From assembly GCA_024233865.1 (NCBI GenBank), contig JACKPA010000013.1, positions 124,001 to 188,000 of the forward strand: a stretch of 64,000 nucleotides of DNA, written 5' to 3'. Origin of the DNA: Leptospiraceae bacterium. Lineage in GTDB: Bacteria > Spirochaetota > Leptospiria > Leptospirales > Leptospiraceae. The first letter of the stretch is position 1. The number at the start of each line of letters is the position of its first letter. Under the pieces are notes generated by a model, which did no database searches, had not been told where the DNA came from, and saw nothing but the letters and a program-made list of their open reading frames with translations. Of the stretch, positions 36,588 to 46,526 are shown piece after piece. The position numbers were made by a program, and so were the translations under genes.

Positions 36588-37301
36588 ATGAAAAAACTTA
36601 TTATAATTTGCAAGAAGATCATCCTCTACGGCTTTTTGTCTTTATCTATTGCCGTATCCGGACTTGTCCTTGTTGCTTGTATGAAACAAAAGAGTCCCAC
36701 ATTCTTTCCAATTGCTCTTTTGGGTTCCAAAGCAGAACCCTACACCTACGAAGACATAGGGTTAACACCGGAAAACCAAGCTCCCGACAAGGATGTTACC
36801 AACACCAGAGAACCAAGTATTCCTCTTATGTCCGATACGGAACGGGCTGCAATCAAATCTTATGTGGAGGAAATGGGAAGTATGGACATGATGACGGAAG
36901 AATATTGGAAAAAAACTTCCAGCGAATCCATGCGAGCTTTATCTGAAATACCCTATAGTGATGATGAAATTAACAATCATTTAAACGATTTTTTGGCAAA
37001 CGAAGTTCCGATTCCGGAACCTCCTCGTGAATCACCAAACGAAGTCCTAAGAAGAGAATCCGCAGCGGCTGACCGATACTATGATGGTATTAAAGAAGAA
37101 TTCCCAAATCTCAGCAACGAACACTTGATCCAAATCCGGATTCACCTGACACTTGCATTAGTCTTACTCAGATTCCAGAAGGACTACAATGACCCAAATG
37201 GACTCACACCAGAAATACTTGATATGGCAAAGGACAAAGCCGTCAAGTTTCGACAGGTGATAAATACGGAACTTGTAAAAAGAGGAGTAACGAGTTTATG
37301 A
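36588..37301 (+). CDS. Cassette gene A, unit 6
   Basis: A 237-aa copy, the same as unit 2 at the protein level as far as I can read. It begins after ACCAAAGGAGAATAACC and overlaps B by ATGA. Confidence 0.7.
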   Translation: MKKLIIICKKIILYGFLSLSIAVSGLVLVACMKQKSPTFFPIALLGSKAEPYTYEDIGLTPENQAPDKDVTNTREPSIPLMSDTERAAIKSYVEEMGSMDMMTEEYWKKTSSESMRALSEIPYSDDEINNHLNDFLANEVPIPEPPRESPNEVLRRESAAADRYYDGIKEEFPNLSNEHLIQIRIHLTLALVLLRFQKDYNDPNGLTPEILDMAKDKAVKFRQVINTELVKRGVTSL

Positions 37302-37780
37302 AAAGTTTATTATGTATCCTCGTTGTGTCTCTTTCATTCCATAACTGTAAAACAGAAAAAAGAACCTTACTGGATAAATTCTTAGAATCGGCCGCTTTTT
37401 TATCACTAATAGACGGATACCTTTGGGTAAACGTATGTCCACCCAAAAATGCAACCTTAACACAAGGTACACACACAATCACCTTAAACGAAGGAGAGGA
37501 ATATTGGTTTGATGTGAATACGGATAGTAAGCCGCGTAGTAGTTATGCTATGTCTTACGAAATAGGAGTAGCTGAATCATCAGGACAAAATTTGAGTGCT
37601 GGTAATCCGGAATGTATTCAGAATAAACAAATTTTTGAACCTTCTACAATTGAGGCAGAAGGAATAGGAGTAAGTTATTATAAAGACGGATTCAGTATTT
37701 ATATATTTTTATTTAGAGATGGATTGGCAGGAATCAAATCAAAATCCGGTTCCGGTGAAATCAAAATAAAAATACCGTAA
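37298..37780 (+). CDS. Cassette gene B, unit 6, first copy
   Basis: A 160-aa lipoprotein. Shares its first ~75 residues with the unit 2 copy at 22021, then has KPRSSYAMSYEIGVAESSG and ends IKIKIP. Part of this variable end reappears as a detached remnant at 42508. Confidence 0.7.
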   Translation: MKSLLCILVVSLSFHNCKTEKRTLLDKFLESAAFLSLIDGYLWVNVCPPKNATLTQGTHTITLNEGEEYWFDVNTDSKPRSSYAMSYEIGVAESSGQNLSAGNPECIQNKQIFEPSTIEAEGIGVSYYKDGFSIYIFLFRDGLAGIKSKSGSGEIKIKIP

Positions 37781-37812
37781 TACAAACATGTAATATATAG
37801 GAGAATAAGAAA

Positions 37813-38112
37813 ATGAAAGTATTTTGGATTATATTAATTTGCATTTTGCAGATACAGTATCTGCAAGCAGACAGTGTTAAGGTTATACGAAGAAATAGCT
37901 GCGATACTGATATTAAAGACAGAGGAGAGAACGCTTTTCTAACTTTTTACGGCGACAGTCTTGGTGACTTTGTGGATAAGCATACACACGGCATAGTTGG
38001 TTGGGATGCTTATTTAGGTTTTTATAGACCGGATTTTGACCCACTAGGGTGGAGAGTCCAAAACTTTGCCATAGCTGGCTGGACTACAAATAAACGGACA
38101 GTAAGCTTATGA
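37813..38112 (+). pseudogene. Truncated cassette gene C, unit 6
   Basis: A 99-residue remnant (MKVFWIILICILQIQYLQA signal, FYGDSLGD, NFAIAGWTT), ending NKRTVSL as at 23311. It overlaps the next B gene by ATGA. The start differs from that of the 23311 remnant although the join is the same, so one junction has been recombined onto two different C 5' ends. Confidence 0.75.
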
Positions 38113-38597
38113 AAAAGATCGCGTGTATCCTTGTTCTAACTCTTTCATTCCATAACTGTAAAACAGAAAAAAAAACCGTACTGGACAAATTCTTGGAATC
38201 AGCTGCACTTTTATACCGTATAGACGGACTTCTTTATATAAACGTATGTCCGCCAAAAAATGCCACTCTCGGTCAAGGAATAACCACGATTAGTTTAAAA
38301 GAGGGAGAGGAATATTGGTTTGATGTTAATACAATTACTCCTTCTCGTTTCACTGATTTGAAAGTTTATGATGTAGGATTTATAGAATTATCCGGAAAAA
38401 CCTTAGATATAGGTAATCCTAATTGTATGAAAAATAGACAAATTTATGACCCTACACCGGCAAAAGTTGGAGGCATGAATCAATCTACAAATTACAAAGA
38501 CGGATTTTGGATATATGGCTTATTTTTTGATAATAATCGTTTAGCAAATGTAAAGTCAAAGAGTGGTTCCGGTGAAATTCAAATTAAAGTACCATAA
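38109..38597 (+). CDS. Cassette gene B, unit 6, second copy
   Basis: A 162-aa lipoprotein (MKKIACILVLTLSFHNC) with the same variable segment as 23598 but a normal IQIKVP end. A third, frameshifted copy lies 4.89 kb downstream at 42999. Confidence 0.7.
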   Translation: MKKIACILVLTLSFHNCKTEKKTVLDKFLESAALLYRIDGLLYINVCPPKNATLGQGITTISLKEGEEYWFDVNTITPSRFTDLKVYDVGFIELSGKTLDIGNPNCMKNRQIYDPTPAKVGGMNQSTNYKDGFWIYGLFFDNNRLANVKSKSGSGEIQIKVP

Positions 38598-38616
38598 AGT
38601 AAAGGAGAATAAAAAG

Positions 38617-40095
38617 ATGAAAAAGCTAATAATAATATTGATATGTTTTTTACAGATACAGTATTTGCAAGCAGATAGTGTTAAAAATATAAATGAAGGG
38701 TGTAACCCGGATATTAAAGACAGAGGAGAGAACGCATTTCTGACTTTCTACGGTGATAGTCTTGGTGACTTTGTAGATTCAGGGTTTCATGGCATAGTCG
38801 GTTGGGATGCTTACTTAGGTTTTTACAGACCTGATTTTGACTCACTACTAGGATGGAGAGTCCAAAACTTTGCAGTGGAAGGTTGGACTACTAGAAGTAT
38901 TTATGAAGGTCTAAAAAAGTGTTTATACAATAAAGACACTCGTGCTAATTTCAAAATGTCCAATACAATTGCAATGGAAATTGGTGGAAACGACATGGTG
39001 AATTACACTCCTCTATTGATATTTATGCCATGGAAATATTGGACATACAGAGACCCAACAACTAACAAGGATGTCAAAGGAGTGGTAGATGTCGTTCTTC
39101 ACAATATCAAAGTTCTAATCTACTTTTTCCGTCATCCGCTAATCGACAAAAACGTCCTTGTTATGGGAAACTTTCCCACACTGGCTTATAGCCCGACTTT
39201 AGGAAATGTCGGAGACTATTTTGAAATTCGAAAAGCTTTTAGCGACATTTATTATAGGAAATGGAACGAGAAGGACCCTAATACTAACGTGGAAAAGGAT
39301 GATCAAAAAGAAAATTTGGACTTTTTACAAGAAGTAACGGCGTATGCCATGATATTGACAAGTTCCGCATTAGAAGTAATGTACACTGCCAATGAACTTT
39401 TCGGTGATAAACTGGGTGAAACATTGGACAACCTTTTTGATACCATGTTACCCAGCAGAATCAAAGACAAGAAATTAGATAGTTTTAAAGCTGCTCATCA
39501 ATCATCTGTCGAATGGTATCTTGAATGGGTTTACTATAATTCTGCTAACCTTACAAATGCAGCAAGTTTTGGTTTGTATCTGATGCAACCTGGTCTGGAA
39601 GCATTGGCAGTAGAGATGCGAGACAGAACACGCAACATGAAACCGGAGATAACAAGTTTGGACAAAACACAAACCTATACGGCACACAATCGAAAGGGCG
39701 GAAACTATGTAGACTTTTTACCTCTTTATCACCTAACGGTTAGGAGTAAAGATTGTAAGGAATATGGTTATTGTTGGGTAGCAAATCCAATACTCTATCG
39801 AGATAACCTACCAGGTCACATCAATCATTTAGGTTATTACCTTTGGGCAAATTCACTTTCTCAAAAGCTCGCAGAGTTGGACAGTGATAACGATTGGAAA
39901 CACACAAACGTTTTAGGATTCGACAAGCCAAGTAATACCAAAAAAGATGGAACGATTGAAGAAACACCAGACGGTTTCAATGACCCAATTGTACCGATAG
40001 ACGAAAACGGAAATGAGGTAACACCGGAAGAACCTGCCACTGGTATAGACTTTATGTTACTCCTATGCTTCTTTTTCGGCAGTTGTCACTTCTAA
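38617..40095 (+). CDS. Cassette gene C, unit 6: intact SGNH-type hydrolase
   Basis: A 492-aa intact copy. The ATG at 38617 follows AAAGGAG, and the open frame upstream of it belongs to the end of gene B. FYGDSLGD, NFAVEGWTT, MEIGGNDM and RDNLPGHINHLGYY are present. The insert has its own sequence (EIRKAFSDIYYRKWNEKDPN, then ALEVMYTANELFGDKLGETL). It serves as the intact reference for the broken copies at 24110 and 43504. Confidence 0.82.
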   Translation: MKKLIIILICFLQIQYLQADSVKNINEGCNPDIKDRGENAFLTFYGDSLGDFVDSGFHGIVGWDAYLGFYRPDFDSLLGWRVQNFAVEGWTTRSIYEGLKKCLYNKDTRANFKMSNTIAMEIGGNDMVNYTPLLIFMPWKYWTYRDPTTNKDVKGVVDVVLHNIKVLIYFFRHPLIDKNVLVMGNFPTLAYSPTLGNVGDYFEIRKAFSDIYYRKWNEKDPNTNVEKDDQKENLDFLQEVTAYAMILTSSALEVMYTANELFGDKLGETLDNLFDTMLPSRIKDKKLDSFKAAHQSSVEWYLEWVYYNSANLTNAASFGLYLMQPGLEALAVEMRDRTRNMKPEITSLDKTQTYTAHNRKGGNYVDFLPLYHLTVRSKDCKEYGYCWVANPILYRDNLPGHINHLGYYLWANSLSQKLAELDSDNDWKHTNVLGFDKPSNTKKDGTIEETPDGFNDPIVPIDENGNEVTPEEPATGIDFMLLLCFFFGSCHF

Positions 40096-40400
40096 CAACC
40101 TTGGTTTTGGCAACTTTCAGTGCTTGCATAGAGCAAAAAGATGCCAATCCCAATGCGATGCTCGCTCTTCTCTACCCAAGAGAAGTTGTAGAAGAATCCT
40201 ATATCCTCACAAAAGATTGGAACGGCTGTATGATGACATTCCAAAAAGGCACAACAAAACTCTCCTTTTGCTTTGAAGTTCCAAGAGAATCCTGTAAACC
40301 TTCTTATTTTATCAACATTCCAGACTCTCAAACACTCCAAAACAGAAAAGACGACCTCTCTTTCCTTGCACTGAATTTTACAAACTGCACGTCTTATTGA
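40065..40400 (+). pseudogene. Truncated cassette gene D, unit 6
   Basis: The first 111 residues of D end at FTNCTSY, where the F block joins after position 40396. The missing part would contain four of the eight extra cysteines. Tail-to-tail overlap with the minus-strand F gene by 7 nt. Confidence 0.75.
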
Positions 40401-40870
40401 ACAGATACAAGATTATTTAAAGAACCAAATTCCCATTCTTTAAAATTGTCAAAATAAATTTCGATTAGTTCTTTCACTTCAGCAGCTTTTATAAAATTGC
40501 CTGTTTTATTCTTTTCATAAAAATCAAACTTACAAAGGTTATAATCCTTTAAAACATTTGGGACTTTGGAAAGTAAAATGTAATCATAATAGCCTTTTAA
40601 CTCATTGATAATTTCCAGTCTATCAGAAAAAGAATAGTGGATTTCATACTCAACATAGGTTTGAGCGAGTTTTTTAAGCTCTTCAAATTTGTTTAATTCA
40701 ATATTACGAGAATAAATTGATGAGTCCATTCGTTCCAAATAAAAATTCAAAACATTATCATATTCTTGGTTAAAACCTTGTCGTAATTCGATAAGAGCAA
40801 CTTCTCTCAGCTTTTTAAAACAAAAAATTAAGTATCCTGATATTTCCGGATCAATAACATTTGTATACAT
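40394..40870 (-). CDS. Block F, second gene: unknown helical protein
   Basis: A 158-aa charged, helix-rich protein (LREVALIELRQGFNQEYDNV, ELKKLAQTYVEYEIHYSF) with no signal peptide, so probably cytoplasmic and unlike its neighbours. ATG at 40870 overlaps the stop of the upstream gene as TGATG. No family is recognised. The two-gene, translationally coupled layout superficially resembles a toxin-antitoxin pair, but no toxin or antitoxin motif is visible. A decayed second copy lies at 45283. Confidence 0.6.
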   Translation of the reverse strand: MYTNVIDPEISGYLIFCFKKLREVALIELRQGFNQEYDNVLNFYLERMDSSIYSRNIELNKFEELKKLAQTYVEYEIHYSFSDRLEIINELKGYYDYILLSKVPNVLKDYNLCKFDFYEKNKTGNFIKAAEVKELIEIYFDNFKEWEFGSLNNLVSVQ

Positions 40871-41199
40871 CAATAATTCCTTTGGGTATGCTCCATGATT
40901 TGCCCATTATCCATCGATTCTGATTTGACAGGCTCAAAAACAGTTTTTACTCGATGAAAAGCTTTTGCTGAGCGATACTTATCCGCATCATCTTGTTTTA
41001 TTTTTGTATGAGATGGATTCTTAAATACTTTCCAGTAAATCCAAGAAACAAGCCTTGACCAGATTGTAACTTCTTCATTTGCTACCCTTTCGATTTCATC
41101 TGTCATTTTTGTATATGCTTTTGAAAAAACATAATCAGCTTTGGAACTTTTTTTCAAATAGTCTTCTCTATGGAAAAGCTCTTCTTGATTCTCGCTCAT
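40870..41199 (-). CDS. Block F, first gene: unknown small protein
   Basis: A 109-aa protein (MSENQEELFHREDYLKK) with a short hydrophobic patch (IWSRLVSWIYWKVF, about residues 46-59) and a basic C-terminal half. Not recognised. Coupled to the following gene by TGATG. It is divergent from gene G, with about 270 bp between them holding the G promoter. Confidence 0.6.
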   Translation of the reverse strand: MSENQEELFHREDYLKKSSKADYVFSKAYTKMTDEIERVANEEVTIWSRLVSWIYWKVFKNPSHTKIKQDDADKYRSAKAFHRVKTVFEPVKSESMDNGQIMEHTQRNY

Positions 41200-41406
41200 T
41201 CATTCTATCCTTTATTAAAAGGTTTAAATAAACTAAAAAATCGTCAAGTTTTTTCAGAAAAAATTACCTTCCGTTGATTATAGAAAATAAAGACGACCAT
41301 AAGGACTTTTAAATGCTTATTCTTCTTATCATTGTTGTCATTTTTACAAAATTAGGTAATAATGCTATAAATCTTAAATATTTTTTTTAGATATAATAAT
41401 TTTTCA

Positions 41407-41436
41407 TTGACAGAAAAACGAGTGCTTAATTAAAAA
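41407..41436 (+). promoter_or_regulatory. Candidate promoter of gene G copy 2
   Basis: TTGACA (41407-41412) in the same AT-rich block as upstream of G copy 1, about 58 nt before the ATG. Confidence 0.45.
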
Positions 41437-41549
41437 TAAATTTAGGCATTTGTGAGATTGATACAAATTATGTCAAATTATAAAATCATCTACAACCTTG
41501 TTCTCCATACCGCATTTTTTTTTGTTGCTTGCAGGTGAATTATATGCAG

Positions 41550-41558
41550 CCCCCCCCC
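41550..41558. repeat. Poly-C tract (9 C) in gene G copy 2
   Basis: Nine C directly followed by ACTTCGACTACGCTCAGTG. One C fewer than in copy 1. Confidence 0.9.
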
Positions 41559-41570
41559 ACTTCGACTACG

Positions 41571-41636
41571 CTCAGTGTCCGGAGGAGTTATGCTCAGTGT
41601 CCGGAGGAGTTATGCTCAGTGTCCGGAGGGGTTACG
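41571..41636. repeat. 22-bp tandem repeat, three units, in gene G copy 2
   Basis: The unit starts CTCAGTGTCCGGAGGAG and is repeated at 41571, 41593 and 41615; the third unit has two changes. Because 22 is not a multiple of 3, a change in unit number would also shift the frame. Confidence 0.9.
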
Positions 41637-42171
41637 AATCAGTGTCCGATGTTTGGTAATACTTACCATTTTGAAGAAAAAGCCATAAATTTACCCAATT
41701 CAGAAGGTGATAAAATTGTTTCCGAAGAATACTACAACAAAATTCGCAATTCTTCCCGCATAAAGGCAGTTGCAGAAAGCTTTTATCTTCTTTCTTCCGG
41801 CAGGGAATACCAATGGTACAATACGGATGCCAAACCTTACGAAGAATTTTTTACCGTTTTTCTTAAAGTCGGACTTTTGGCTACTACCGGATACTACTAT
41901 GTTGCCGCAAAACAAGCAAATTCCGAGATAAACAGCTCGTTTATGGGTTTTGGTTCCGACCAAGCTATCGCCAAGTTTCATAACAGATACAATAATTTCA
42001 AGATAGCGGGAGGAATCACTGCTTCCCTTTTTGGCATCACCGCTATTCATAGTTACATTCGATTCGGAACCGATTCCGATTACAAAGACCTTCACATTAC
42101 AAGTTCGAGTTTGAAACAAGATCAATTTCAGAAATTAAGTTCCATTACTTTAGGAGTAAGTTATGTTTTTT

Positions 42172-42269
42172 GACCCCCACAGTAGCTTTGGTTTTCGTCT
42201 GGCTTTAATGCTCCCCCCAATCGGGGGGAGAAATCGGACTAAAACTCAGTTTTAACTTATTGGGGGGTC
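42172..42269. repeat. Nested palindromic repeat element after gene G copy 2
   Basis: Same element as at 17131. The left outer arm has 5 C instead of 6, and the inner hairpin CTCCCCCC-AATC-GGGGGGAG is intact. Confidence 0.85.
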
Positions 42270-42291
42270 TATTTATCAAAGGAGAACAACC

Positions 42292-42516
42292 ATGAAAAAA
42301 CTTATTATAATTTGCAAGAAGATAATCCTCTACGGCTTTTTGTCTTTATCTATTGCCGTATCCGGACTTGTCCTTGTTGCTTGTATGAAACAAAAGAGTC
42401 CCACATTCTTTCCAATTGCTCTTTTGGGTTCCAAAGTAGAACCATACACCTACGAAGACATAGGATTAACACCCGAAAACCAAGCTCCAATACAAAGATG
42501 TTACCAACACAATTGA
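42292..42516 (+). pseudogene. Cassette gene A, unit 7, truncated
   Basis: The first ~68 residues (signal and PTFFPIALLGSK to ENQAP) are followed by IQRCYQHN and a stop. The DNA after the CCAACAC at about 42507 is from the end of a B gene, so an A-B deletion has removed the rest of A and the start of B. Confidence 0.75.
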
Positions 42517-42659
42517 GGCAGAAGGAATAGGAGTAAGTTATTATAAAGACGGATTCAGTATTTATATATTTTTATATACAGGAATATTGATCCAAAGATG
42601 GATTGGCAGGAATCAAATCAAAATCCGGTTCCGGTGAAATCAAAATAAAAATACCGTAA
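42508..42659 (+). pseudogene. Remnant of cassette gene B end, unit 7
   Basis: Matches 37648-37780 (from the EAEGIGVSYYKDGF codons to IKIKIP) but is interrupted near 42570 by a short non-homologous stretch. No start codon or signal. Confidence 0.65.
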
Positions 42660-42692
42660 TACAAACAATGTAATATATAGGAGAATAAGAAA

Positions 42693-43002
42693 ATGAAAGT
42701 ATTTTGGATTATATTAATTTGCATTTTGTAGATACAGTATCTGCAAGCAGACAGTGTTATTAAGGTTATACGAAGAAAGCTGAAATCTGCGATACTGATA
42801 TTAAAGACAGAGGAGAGAACGCTTTTCTAACTTTTTACGGCGACAGTCTTGGTGACTTTGTGGATAAGCATACACACGGCATAGTTGGTTGGGATGGAAA
42901 TATTTAGGTTTTTATAGACCGGATTTTGACCCACTTCGGTGGAGAGTCCAAAACTTTGCCATAGCTGGCTGGACTACAAATAAACGGACAGTAAGCTTAT
43001 GA
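42693..43002 (+). pseudogene. Degenerate truncated gene C, unit 7
   Basis: Corresponds to the remnant at 37813. It carries an in-frame TAG in the signal (TTTTGTAGATACAG), a small insertion near 42770 and disruption around 42895. The join to the A-like tail (ACGGACAGTAAGCTTATGA) is preserved. Confidence 0.7.
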
Positions 43003-43484
43003 AAAGATCGCGTGTATCCTTGTTCTAACTCTTTCATTCCATAACTGTAAAACAGAAAAAAAACCGTACTGGACAAATTCTTGGAATCAAAACCACTTTT
43101 ATACCGTATAGACGGACTTCTTTATATAAACGTATGTCCGCCAAAAATGCCACTCTCGGTCAAGGAATAACCACGATTAGTTTAAAAGAGGGAGAGGAAT
43201 ATTGGTTTGATGTTAATACAATTACTCCTTCTCGTTTCACTGATTTGAAAGTTTATGATGTAGGATTTATAGAATTATCCGGAAAAACCTTAGATATAGG
43301 TAATCCTAATTGTATGAAAAATAGACAAATTTATGACCCTACACCGGCAAAAGTTGGAGGCATGAATCAATCTACAAATTACAAAGACGGATTTTGGATA
43401 TATGGCTTATTTTTTGATAATAATCGTTTAGCAAATGTAAAGTCAAAGAGTGGTTCCGGTGAAATTCAAATTAAAGTACCATAA
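42999..43484 (+). pseudogene. Cassette gene B, unit 7, frameshifted
   Basis: A copy of the 38109 gene with three single-A losses in A runs within the first 150 nt and a small substitution (CAAAACCAC for CAGCTGCAC). The last 116 residues (from about 43134, CCGCCAAAAATGCC) are open and normal to IQIKVP. Confidence 0.72.
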
Positions 43485-43503
43485 AGTAAAGGAGAATAAA
43501 AAG

Positions 43504-44984
43504 ATGAAAAAGCTAATAATAATATTGATATGTTTTTTACAGATACAATATTTACAAGCAGATAGTGTTAAAAATATAAATGAAGGGTGTAACCCGGATA
43601 TTAAAGACAGAGGAGAGAACGCATTTCTAACGTTCTATGGTGACAGTCTTGGAGACTTTGTGGATAAGCATACACATGGTATGGTAGGTTGGGATGCTTA
43701 TTTAGGTTTTTACAGACCTGATTTTGACTCACTACTAGGATGGAGAGTCCAAAACTTTGCAGTGGAAGGCTGGACTACAAGAAGTATTTATGATGCATTG
43801 ATTAATTGTTTAAGAAGTAAGGACACTCGTGCTAATTTCAAAATGACCAATACAATTGCAATGGAAATTGGTGGAAACGACATGGTGAATTACACTCCTC
43901 TGTTAATATTTATGCCATGGAAATATTGGACATACAGAGACCCAACAACTAACAAGGATGTCAAAGGAGTGGTAGATGTCGTTCTTCACAATATCAAAGT
44001 TCTAATCTACTTTTTCCGTCATCCGCTAATCGACAAAAACGTCCTTGTTATGGGAAACTTTCCTACACTGGCTTATAGCCCGACTTTAGGAAATGTCGGA
44101 GACTATTTTGAAATTCGAAAAGCTTTTAGCGACATTTATTATAGGAAATGGAACGAGAAGGACCCTAATACTAACGTGGAAAAGGATGATCAAAAAGAAA
44201 ATTTGGACTTTTTACAAGAAGTAACGGCGTATGCCATGATATTGACAAGTTCCGCATTAGAAGTAATGTACACTGCCAATGAACTTTTCGGTGATAAACT
44301 GGGTGAAACATTGGACAACCTTTTTGATACCATGTTACCCAGCAGAATCAAAGACAAGAAATTAGATAGTTTTAAAGCTGCTCATAAATCATCTGTCGAA
44401 TGGTATCTTGAATGGGTTTACTATAATTCTGCGAACCTTACAACTGCTGCCAGTTTTGGTTTGTATCTGATGCAACCTGGTCTGGAAGCATTGGCAGTAG
44501 AGATGCGAGACAGAACACGCAACATGAAACCGGAGATAACAAGTTTGGACAAAACACAAACCTATACGGCACACAATCGAAAGGGCGGAAACTATGTAGA
44601 CTTTTTACCTCTTTATCACCTAACGGTTAGGAGTAAAGATTGTAAGGAATATGGTTATTGTTGGGTAGCAAATCCAATACTCTATCGAGATAACCTACCA
44701 GGTCACATCAATCATTTAGGTTATTACCTTTGGGCAAATTCACTTTCTCAAAAGCTCGCAGAGTTGGACAGTGATAACGATTGGAAACACACAAACGTTT
44801 TAGGATTCGACAAGCCAAGTAATACCAAAAAAAGATGGAACGATTGAAGAAACACCAGACGGTTTTTAATGACCCAATTGTACCGATAGACGAAAACGGA
44901 AATGAGGTAACACCGGAAGAACCTGCCACTGGTATAGACTTTATGTTACTCCTATGCTTCTTTTTCGGCAGTTGTCACTTCTAA
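43504..44984 (+). pseudogene. Cassette gene C, unit 7, frameshifted near the end
   Basis: Open for about 447 residues from the ATG at 43504 with all four SGNH blocks (FYGDSLGD, NFAVEGWTT, MEIGGNDM, RDNLPGHINHLGYY). An extra A near 44826 and an extra T near 44866 break only the last ~45 codons, so an active enzyme lacking the hydrophobic tail is possible. The segment around KHTHGMVGWDAYLGF comes from a different allele than in the 38617 copy, and the stretch DALINCLRSK is unique. Confidence 0.75.
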
Positions 44985-45288
44985 CAACCTTGGTTTTGGC
45001 AACTTTCAGTGCTTGCATAGAGCAAAAAGATGCCAATCCCAATGCGATGCTCGCTCTTCTCTACCCAAGAGAAGTTGTAGAAGAATCCTATATCCTCACA
45101 AAAGATTGGAACGGCTGTATGATGACATTCCAAAAGGCACAACAAAACTCTCCTTTGCTTTTGAAGTTCCAAGAGAATCCTGTAAACCTTCTTATTTTAT
45201 CAACATTCCAGACTCTCAAACACTCCAAAACAGAAAAGACGACCTCTCTTTCCTTGCACTGAATTTTACAAACTGCACGTCTTATTGA
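44954..45288 (+). pseudogene. Truncated and frameshifted gene D, unit 7
   Basis: Same truncation at FTNCTSY as in unit 6, with one A lost near 45131 and a base moved between T runs near 45160, so the frame is broken and later restored. Followed by the decayed F block. Confidence 0.72.
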
Positions 45289-45759
45289 ACAGATACAAGA
45301 TTATTTAAAGAACCAAATTCCCATTCTTTAAAATTGTCAAAATAAATTTCGATTAGTTCTTTCACTTCAGCAGCTTTTATAAAATTGCCTGTTTTATTCT
45401 TTTCATAAAAAATCAAACTTACAAAGGTTATAATCCTTTAAAACATTTGGGACTTTGGAAAGTAAAATGTAATCATAATAGCCTTTTAACTCATTGATAA
45501 TTTCCAGTCTATCAGAAAAAAGAATAGTGGATTTCATACTCAACATAGGTTTGAGCGAGTTTTTTAAGCTCTTCAAATTTGTTTAATTCAATATTACGAG
45601 AATAAATTGATGAGTCCATTCGTTCCAAATAAAAATTCAAAACATTATCATATTCTTGGTTAAAACCTTGTCGTAATTCGATAAGAGCAACTTCTCTCAG
45701 CTTTTTAAAACAAAAAATTAAGTATCCTGATATTTCGGATCAATAACATTTGTATACAT
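45283..45759 (-). pseudogene. Block F, second gene, decayed copy
   Basis: A copy of the 40394 gene with an extra A near 45408, an extra A near 45519 and a missing C near 45735. Otherwise it is nearly the same sequence. Confidence 0.7.
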
Positions 45760-46090
45760 CAATAATTCCTTTGGGTATGCTCCATGATTTGCCCATTATC
45801 CATCGATTCTGATTTGACAGGCTCAAAAACAGTTTTTACTCGATGAAAAGCTTTTGCTGAGCGATACTTATCCGCATCATCTTGTTTTATTTTTTGTATG
45901 AGATGGATTCTTAAATACTTTCCAGTAAATCCAAGAAACAAGCCTTGACCAGATTGTAACTTCTTCATTTGCTACCCTTTCGATTTCATCTGTCATTTTT
46001 TGTATATGCTTTTGAAAAAACATAATCAGCTTTGGAACTTTTTTTCAAATAGTCTTCTCTATGGAAAAGCTCTTCTTGATTCTCGCTCAT
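45759..46090 (-). pseudogene. Block F, first gene, decayed copy
   Basis: A copy of the 40870 gene with two extra T (near 45892 and 46000). The second half remains open (KIKQDDADKYRSAKAFHR to HTQRNY). Confidence 0.7.
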
Positions 46091-46297
46091 TCATTCTATC
46101 CTTTATTAAAAGGTTTAAATAAACTAAAAAATCGTCAAGTTTTTTCAGAAAAAATTACCTTCCGTTGATTATAGAAAATAAAGACGACCATAAGGACTTT
46201 TAAATGCTTATTCTTCTTATCATTGTTGTCATTTTTACAAAATTAGGTAATAATGCTATAAATCTTAAATATTTTTTTTAGATATAATAATTTTTCA

Positions 46298-46327
46298 TTG
46301 ACAGAAAAACGAGTGCTTAATTAAAAA
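46298..46327 (+). promoter_or_regulatory. Candidate promoter of gene G copy 3
   Basis: TTGACA (46298-46303) in the conserved block; same spacing to the ATG as in copy 2. Confidence 0.45.
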
Positions 46328-46439
46328 TAAATTTAGGCATTTGTGAGATTGATACAAATTATGTCAAATTATAAAATCATCTACAACCTTGTTCTCCATA
46401 CCGCATTTTTGCTAGTGCTTGCAGGTGAATTATATGCAG

Positions 46440-46448
46440 CCCCCCCCC
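46440..46448. repeat. Poly-C tract (9 C) in gene G copy 3
   Basis: Nine C, the same position relative to the signal peptide as in the other copies. Confidence 0.9.
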
Positions 46449-46460
46449 ACTTCGACTACG

Positions 46461-46526
46461 CTCAGTGTCCGGAGGAGTTATGCTCAGTGTCCGGAGGAGT
46501 TATGCTCAGTGTCCGGAGGGGTTACG
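46461..46526. repeat. 22-bp tandem repeat, three units, in gene G copy 3
   Basis: Units at 46461, 46483 and 46505, identical in arrangement to those at 41571. Confidence 0.9.

Larger units (their letters stand above)
41470..42173 (+). pseudogene. Gene G copy 2, frame-split
   Basis: The signal peptide frame from 41470 is broken twice. A T run (9 T; copies 1 and 3 read TTTTTGCTAG here) moves the frame so that it ends at AGG TGA, and a 9-C tract follows at 41550-41558. The body frame is open from the C tract to 42173 (YHFEEKAINLPNSEGDKI to GVSYVF). Between tract and body are three 22-bp tandem repeats that copy 1 has only once. An apparent start at TTG 41529 gives no signal peptide and is unlikely to be used. 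Confidence 0.6.

Noticed and set aside
38563..38616. Longer in-frame starts for several genes (25632 and 28388 for A, 38563 and 43450 for C, 57296 for C, 22713 for B)
   Set aside because: The extensions are the translated ends of preceding genes or repeats. The internal ATG in each case follows an AAGGAG-type site or ATGA overlap and gives the family signal peptide.
40394..41199. Block F as a toxin-antitoxin system
   Set aside because: Small size and coupling fit, but neither protein shows a known toxin or antitoxin motif, so I left the function open.
41529..42173. Gene G starting at TTG 41529 or 46419 as a complete cytoplasmic protein
   Set aside because: The start lies inside the signal-peptide codons in another frame, there is no ribosome binding site, and the encoded start is just the poly-C and repeat sequence.
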